Shown here: piece by piece, positions 6,638-11,872 of the stretch | Layout of the letters: each line of letters begins with the position of its first letter | How positions within the stretch are numbered: position 1 is the first letter of the stretch | NCBI GenBank assembly: GCA_002179805.1 | Contig: NAVB01001819.1 | Span: forward strand, 1 to 11,872 | DNA length: 11,872 nucleotides | DNA from: Acanthamoeba lenticulata | Taxonomy: Eukaryota > Discosea > Longamoebia > Acanthamoebidae | Direction of reading: 5' to 3' | The notes under the pieces: generated by a model | Database searches by the model: none | What the model was told of the DNA's origin: nothing | Seen by the model: only the letters and a program-made list of their open reading frames with translations | Program-made: the position numbers and the translations under genes

Positions 6638-9600
6638 TCAGAGCTCGTAAAGAGAGTCTTGCGCGACGTTGTGCTTCTGTTGAGCCTCCTTGACCTTCAT
6701 CTGCTTGAACATTTGCTTCGCCCTAACGCCACCAAAACGATACACAGTCAGCTGCAGCACAGAAAACATCGACACAAAGTGGTATGAACGCCGAGAGAAG
6801 AGACGCACCGATCGGTGAGGTCACGCCTGACCTTGTACTGCGTGCAGAAGTTGTGCTCAAAGTCGGCCATGTTCTCCTGCAGGTCCTCCAGGCGGTTGAG
6901 CAAGTGGTTCTTGTTCAACGCCTCATCTGAACCGATCACCGTTTAGGAAATGCAAGAAAAGAAGAAGCGTCAGCCGTCATCGTGTTGGTTTCAAGGCAGC
7001 TGGTGAGGAGGAGCGTGTGTACAGTCGACAACAGCAGGCTGGGCGACGCCAGATTCCTTATTGGCGGCCTTCTGCTCCTCCTCGAGCTTCTTGCGGAGAA
7101 CCGAGTGGTAGAGGGCCATCTCGCGCATGAGGCCCGTCAGCTTCTGGTGGAACGCTGTCGCCTCGTCCATGTTCTGTCCCCCGTGAAGAAGAAAAGAAGG
7201 AAAGAAGAGAGACGCGGTTGGCCAAAGGGTAAGGAACGTGAGACACGTGGTGGTGAGGCGGTCGTACGTGGCCATTGACACCGTTGACCTCGCCCAGCAG
7301 GCCGTACATACGGCTCTCGAACACGTTGAGCTGGTCCTCGGCGTAGAGGCTCCGGAAGCGCTTCATCTACTCACACACGGCGGCGATGAGCGCCCATCAT
7401 CACTACGAGGCGAGAAGGTGAGGAGATGATCGTACGAGGTCGTAGTGGTCCTGAATGTACTTGAGGATGTTGGTCAGACGTTGAGCGACGGACTCGGCGT
7501 CGTTGCGGCGGGCAAACTGGGCCAAGAGCGACTCCTGGTCAGCCTTGATCATGTTGATGAGCTCCTTCATCTTGCGCTCCGTGTCCGTGAGCATGTCCGG
7601 CCGCTCCACGGCCAGCGTGACCAACCGCTCGGCTTCCTCCTCATACGACTGCAGGCGCCTTCCGAGGTCGCCTCCATCGCCTCCCTCGCGACTTGCCCTC
7701 ACTGCACCACCGTTAGCCACCAACCCACAAAGGAGCTCAAAGGCCGGCGGAGGGAGACGCACGGGAGGGAGAGGAGTAGACGGGCTGCCCGATGGTGGCC
7801 TGCGGGGCGGAGAAGGCCGGCGGCGCCGAAGCCTGAGTCGAGTCATAGGCCGTGGCAGCCACCGGCTGCGCAGCGGCGGGCGACGTTGTCGGTGCCGAGA
7901 TATGGAGCGGCAGCGGAGCAGATGTGGGCGCGCTGGCCATCGACGACGCGCCGCCGGGGTAGGGCGGGGGCGGCGAGGGTGAACGCGCGCCCGTGAAGGG
8001 TGACGCCGAAGCCGTCGAGTAGAACGCAGTGATGCCCGAGGACGAGGGAGGCGAAGAGAAAGCCGGTGTTGCGGGGGCAGAGGTCTCACTAGGAACGTAG
8101 GCGGGTAGAGACTCGACCGGAGTCGTCGCCACAGTAGCGGTCGTGGGCGTCCAGGACGCGGTCGACGAGGCAGGTGGCGAGCCAAAGAACAAAGACGAGC
8201 TAAGGGGAGAGCCAATCGAGGAGGCAAAGGAGCCCGTCGGGTAGGCCGAGTTGAAGGTGACTGCGGCCGTGAACGGGTCCTCCGAGCTCGCGCTTGCACC
8301 ACCAGTAGCTGGGTAGGATGAGTGGTACGATGATGAGGACGACGACTGCTCGGCAAAGGTCGGGGCTGACGCCACGGCCTCCGCGCTACTCTTCTTGGCC
8401 TCGTCCTCCTTGGACTCGACCTCCTCGAGCTGGAGCGCCGAGAAGCGGCCCAGAGGAGACGCAGACGAGGACTCGGTGGAGGAGATGACGAGAGGAGACG
8501 ACGACGATGTCGAAGAGCCACCCGGGTGAAGAGACCCAACCCGCAGGGGCAACGGCGAGAAGGAGGACGACACCTGCGTCGTCGCTGACGGCGCTGCCGC
8601 GGTAGTGGCCGTGGCCGTGGTTGCGGGGTAGGCAGACGGTAAGGTCGACGTCTGCGAAGGCAAAGTCGAAGTCGAAGAATACGACGGCGCGTATGTCGAC
8701 ATCGGCTGTGACGGTTGAGGCGGCTGCTGGGCAAGCGGGGCCGTCGTGACGGGGTTATAGACGTAGTTACCGCTGGTGGGGGGCATCAGCACGCCCCCAT
8801 TATGGCTACCAAAAGCCACCGGGGCTTGCGGATAAGCCATGGGGTATCCACCAGGCGCGCCAGGCATGGACGGGATGATGTGGTGCTGCTGAAGCTGCGG
8901 CTGCGGCGGCTGCTGCTGCCCAGTGGCCGACAAAGGAAAGCCGTAGGGAGGGTACGCCATCGGTGGCATGGGACCGGTGCCGGGCGGCAGCGGGAACGCG
9001 GCGGGGGCGGCCGAGCCCCAGGCAGCGGACCCGGGCGGCGCCGGGTAGTAGTAGGCCGATCCGGGAGGCAGCAGCGGCGGTTGCTGCGCAGAGACAGCCG
9101 TTTGCAACGGCAGTGGCGCCAGAAGCGCGTAGGGCACAACCGACGGTGCGGGCGCTGGCCCGCTGAGATCAACCAGCAGGTCTTCCTCCACCCCGAGGGC
9201 CGGGCTTGGCTTCGGAGTTCGACTGCCGGCGGCAACGGTGGAAGATGGGGCGGCGTCGATCTTGGGCGACAGCGTGAGTAAGATGGACTCTTCGACGTGG
9301 TTGGCCCACTCGAGGGCGACGGCGATCTTGTCCCGCGCAAACTCGAGCCACGTATGCAGCACGGCCAGGCCGCGCACATTCGCGTCGACCAGCAGCTGCG
9401 ACTCCAAAAGCCTGCGCTCGCGTTCGAGTATAATGCAGGCTGACCTGACCGCGTCGTGCTCCTTCTCGAGTAAGCTGAGCACAATATCGACGTCGCGCCC
9501 CTTCATCTGCCCCTTGAGCTTCCATAGGTACTCGATGTTGGTCTTCATTTCGTCAATGAGCGGACCTGCGAGGACAAGCATGAGCGCAACTCAGACCAAG

Positions 9601-10515
9601 ACAAAGAAACTAGCCAAGTCTTGTTGCAGAAAGCTGCAGAGAGGGAGGCGCATACCCACGAAACACTCTTCCCCGTTCTGGAGGGACACGACGTCAGGCA
9701 CTTTAGTGTTAGGCGGGAAGTTGGGCAGCAGGAAGGAGTCCTCAGCCAAGTCTTCGAAGGCCTCCATACTGAGAGAGACACAAAAAGAAAGTTGGTGAAT
9801 CGCCCTGGCGTGAGCTTCAGCAAAAAAAGTAGAAGAAACAACAAAGAGAGGCCTACCTGGGCGAGGCCACGGGCGAGACGAGGCTCCTGGCCCGATTCTG
9901 CGCAGCAAACTGCTGTTGGGCCTGTTTGCCCTTCTCAGCTTCGCCGCCAGGGTCAAGAAACTTCTTCAGCTCCTTGCAGTGGAAGCGCGAGTCCTGAACC
10001 AGGTTCTGTAGGAAGGTCTGAAGCCCACGCCGGCGCTCGTCGAGGAACTCAGGGCCATGGCCGCCAAAGAGGCTGTAGGACTTAGGCGGAAAGGCAGGGA
10101 GGCGAAGATGCGGGAAACGCTTTTCCATCTGCAGGTAAGGCCACATCACGGTAAGGCACGAGGGTCTACTAAAACAAGCATGAAGTGAGTCGTACCTGCT
10201 CCTTGAAAGCGTGCAGTGTTGAGTAGCGCTGAGGCACAACCCAGGACATGAAATCATTTCGCACAACAACACTGTAAATCTGCAGTTTTGCGTTAGAAAG
10301 TGATGCAGTCTAAACGTAGACGCGTCATGTCTAAGGTAATGCGGTACCGCCGTTCCATCAGACCTCGTCTCAACTGTAGGGATGGAGACCTGCCACTGGG
10401 GAAGATCCTTGATGCTCATATCAGCGAATGCGGGAGGCTGGACCACGAAACGCCCGCCCACTCGGTTGGTCGACGTAGGAGAGTGCGCGCCAGGATAAGC
10501 GGCGCGTAAGTCCAT
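6638..10515 (-). CDS. PX-domain protein with long low-complexity insert (sorting-nexin-like)
   Basis: Ten minus-strand exons: 10515-10348, 10279-10196, 10128-9857, 9768-9656, 9565-7763, 7701-7436, 7366-7268, 7173-7023, 6926-6809 and 6722-6638. They give 1052 aa with every intron phase matching. The PX domain (about residues 39-144) shows WQVSIPTVETRSDG, IYSVVVRND, the lipid-binding QRYSTLHAF (Arg74-Tyr75), LPAFPPK and ERRRGLQTFLQNLV. PX domains bind phosphoinositides, often PI3P on endosomes. A helical block follows (about 213-317: IEYLWKLKGQMK, ERERRLLESQL). Then comes a Ser/Pro/Ala/Tyr low-complexity region (about 318-813) carrying DLLVDL (341-346), DPF (642-644) and PPPPY (744-748), which are endocytic-adaptor or WW-type motifs. 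The C-terminus (814-1052) is charged and helical (SYEEEAERL, ERKMKELINMIKAD, LRKKLEEEQKA, NRLEDLQENMADF). A BAR-like fold is possible but unproven. The start at 10515 was chosen because the frame upstream crosses a probable 5' UTR intron; an unspliced start at 10665 would add 50 aa. Confidence 0.85.
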
Positions 10516-11034
10516 CCCGTCTCGGCCTCGTCGTGGACTTCTGTGGTTGTGTTGCTGTCGTCTCCTGAAAAAAGAAAACAAATGCCTGAACAGAAAATGT
10601 CCTTCGCCTTTTCCCCTACACGCCCGCTTCAGGTCGGGGACGACAAACTGGAAAGGAGGACGCATTGCTGGCTTCCTTGGGACAAGGAGATCATGAGGTG
10701 AAAAGTGCTTCACATTATATATTGATTATCGGGGATGGCCATCGACACCGTCGTGCAGGTTGCGGGCGGGATGACGGGAAGGTGCCTCGAGACCAGCATT
10801 ATAACAAAAGACGGCAGGTCTGCTGCTGCCGGTAACGCAGTCGACCCTTCTCTCCTCCCAACTCGGGTCGACCCAGGTTCGCGTTCCTCCAGAGCAGCCA
10901 AGAACACTTCTTTTTCCACAGCCGTCCTCTCATCTCTCCTTTCATCTCTCTTACATACGCTCTCTTCCTCTCGCTTGCAGCCGTCCTCTCTGTTCCACTT
11001 CTCTTCTCTTCCTCCTCTCTCGTTCAAAGAAGGC
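10516..11034 (-). other. 5' UTR and promoter region of the PX gene, 3' flank of the zinc-cluster gene
   Basis: No protein-coding gene is supported here. Reading on the minus strand, a probable 5' UTR intron of 55 nt lies at 10619-10565 (GTAGGG...TTTTTTCAG). A TATA box sits at 10721-10715, and a long GA-rich stretch (CT-rich on plus, about 10850-11030) separates it from the upstream gene's stop. The plus-strand open frame 10735-11166 runs into the antisense of the zinc-cluster gene and shows no domain. Confidence 0.5.
10715..10721 (-). promoter_or_regulatory. TATA box candidate for the PX gene
   Basis: On the minus strand the bases read AATATATAATG, an isolated AT-rich block in GC-rich surroundings. 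It lies about 200 nt upstream of the chosen ATG, leaving room for a 5' UTR with one small intron. Confidence 0.45.
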
Positions 11035-11702
11035 CTACTTGGGCTGCTCGCCGGGCGCCATCACGCCTGGCTGCACAAGACCTTCACCGGTACTCTTCCA
11101 CGCCAACTCTGGCGGCACCAGCGTGATGCCACCGTTTTGGGCTGCGGGCAGACCACGCACGAGTGACGTCAGCATTTAACGCCCTCTTGCCAATAAATGT
11201 GAAAGTGACCGAAGTACCAGAGGCGACGTGCTTGGTGATCTCCTCCCACGTCATGGAGACCATCTGCGGGCCGGGCCACGGCACGGAAAACGGATACTGG
11301 GCCTGTGGCATCGAGAGGCCGCCGTTGGGCATGCCCACGACGCCGGGCGCCAGGTTGACGTTCATGTACTGCAGCTGTGGCGGCACAAACGTCGGTGCTG
11401 GTGGCGGCTGAGCGACAGCACCTGTTGTTGTAGTTGCACGACATGGCAAGGCACATGAGGAACGTGGCTTCCATGGCATATTTGTCGCAAATAAAAACAA
11501 ACCGGGACTAAATTTGGGGGGGACGACAACGTACTGAGAGCAGGAGAGGAGGAAGGAGAAGGAGAAGAGTCAGCAGAGAGGGGAGTGACTGCGGCATTGG
11601 TCTTGGCGCGGTTGGAGGATCGCTTCTTTCGCGGCACGTCCATGCACGTCGCTTCGAGCCCATTTCGTACACACTTGGTGCAAGGTCGGTAGGCGTCACA
11701 TC
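11035..11702 (-). CDS. Zn2-Cys6 zinc-cluster transcription factor, 3' part
   Basis: Minus-strand exons 11702-11535, 11421-11218 and 11141-11035 encode the last 158 residues. Introns 11534-11422 (GTACGT...AACAACAG, phase 1) and 11217-11142 (GTACTT...CCGCAG, phase 1) both join in frame. The first exon opens with CDAYRPCTKCVRNGLEATC. This gives Cys-x5-Cys-x2-Cys-x8-Cys, the second half of a fungal-type binuclear zinc cluster. It is followed by a basic VPRKKRSSNRAK, which may bind DNA or act as a nuclear signal. The first two or three cysteines must lie in an exon to the right of the window; none of the three minus-strand frames of 11703-11872 carries them. The rest is Ser/Pro-rich, then Pro/Gln/Met-rich with PQLQYMNVNLAPG and PWPGPQMVSMTWEEITKH, ending GEQPK. 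Likely a nuclear DNA-binding regulator; target unknown. Confidence 0.75.
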
Positions 11703-11872
11703 CTGCGTATTGGTGTGGGGGATGCGTCAGTACGGGTGTGCCAAAAGATGCGCAATATTTTCAGAATTATTATCAACAAATAAAATAACTCCCGGAGCGC
11801 TGCCACAGGGTGGAGTTCATCGGGCGGGAAGCGGGAACGGAGTTGAAGGTTCACAACAAAGAGAAGAGAAGG
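11703..11872 (-). other. intron (or upstream non-coding) part of the zinc-cluster gene
   Basis: The minus-strand sequence ends in ATACGCAG at 11703 and includes an AT-rich block (about 11755-11790). None of its frames shows the missing Cys-x2-Cys half of the zinc cluster, so the preceding exon is outside the window. Confidence 0.5.

Noticed and set aside
7403..8734. 443-codon minus-strand open frame, Arg/Pro-rich
   Set aside because: Most of it is the alternate frame of the large PX-gene exon. Its Arg/Leu/Pro content is a by-product of GC-rich codons. Only its last part (7436-7701) coincides with a true exon.
9591..9767. Separate gene starting at the ATG at 9767 (MEAFEDL) or at 9581
   Set aside because: Both ATGs lie at or beside splice acceptors whose phases fit the PX gene exactly, so they are internal.
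10735..11166. Plus-strand 143-codon frame
   Set aside because: Covers promoter sequence and the antisense of the zinc-cluster gene's last exon; Ser/Leu content comes from a CT-rich tract.
1..11872. A bacterial-type defence or other multi-gene system
   Set aside because: The window has spliced eukaryotic genes on both strands with unrelated functions; I see no operon, array or mobile-element signature.

Overview
This is a eukaryotic nuclear window. It most likely comes from an amoebozoan close to Acanthamoeba. The grounds are GC-rich coding exons, AT-richer introns of about 55-118 nt, eight closely packed gene loci on both strands, and short repeats of the type ARANGCPWDE that are abundant in Acanthamoeba-like genomes. 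The species call is inference. I see no rRNA, tRNA, transposon, CRISPR array or bacterial operon.

Layout from left to right: (1) 64-1182 (+), the 3' part of a Ser/Pro-rich protein I do not recognise. (2) 1328-2846 (+), a complete eight-exon phosducin-like protein of the PhLP1/PDCL class, 293 aa. (3) 3138-3854 (+), an intronless NAD(P)H-dependent FMN reductase-family flavoprotein. (4) 3974-4142 (-), a tiny F-box fragment. (5) 4216-4593 (+), diverging from it, a short protein with two 27-residue ankyrin-like repeats that breaks off in the third. (6) 5154-6380 (+), a three-exon type I membrane protein with signal peptide, Cys-rich ectodomain, one membrane span and a Tyr-Ala-Pro-Ala-Gly repeat tail. 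(7) 6638-10515 (-), a ten-exon, 1052-aa PX-domain protein whose helical segments are split by a low-complexity stretch of about 490 residues. (8) 11035 to beyond 11702 (-), the 3' part of a Zn2-Cys6 (fungal-type) zinc-cluster transcription factor.

Exon models were built by hand by matching splice-site dinucleotides, intron phase and protein homology. All junctions in genes 2, 6, 7 and 8 keep frame. One junction needs a GC-AG intron. The genes do not form an obvious pathway: PhLP1 is a chaperone cofactor for G-beta assembly, the PX protein probably acts on phosphoinositide membranes, and the others are unrelated. The parts most worth a second look are the PX protein, the Cys-rich membrane protein, and the decayed-looking F-box/repeat pair at 3974-4593.
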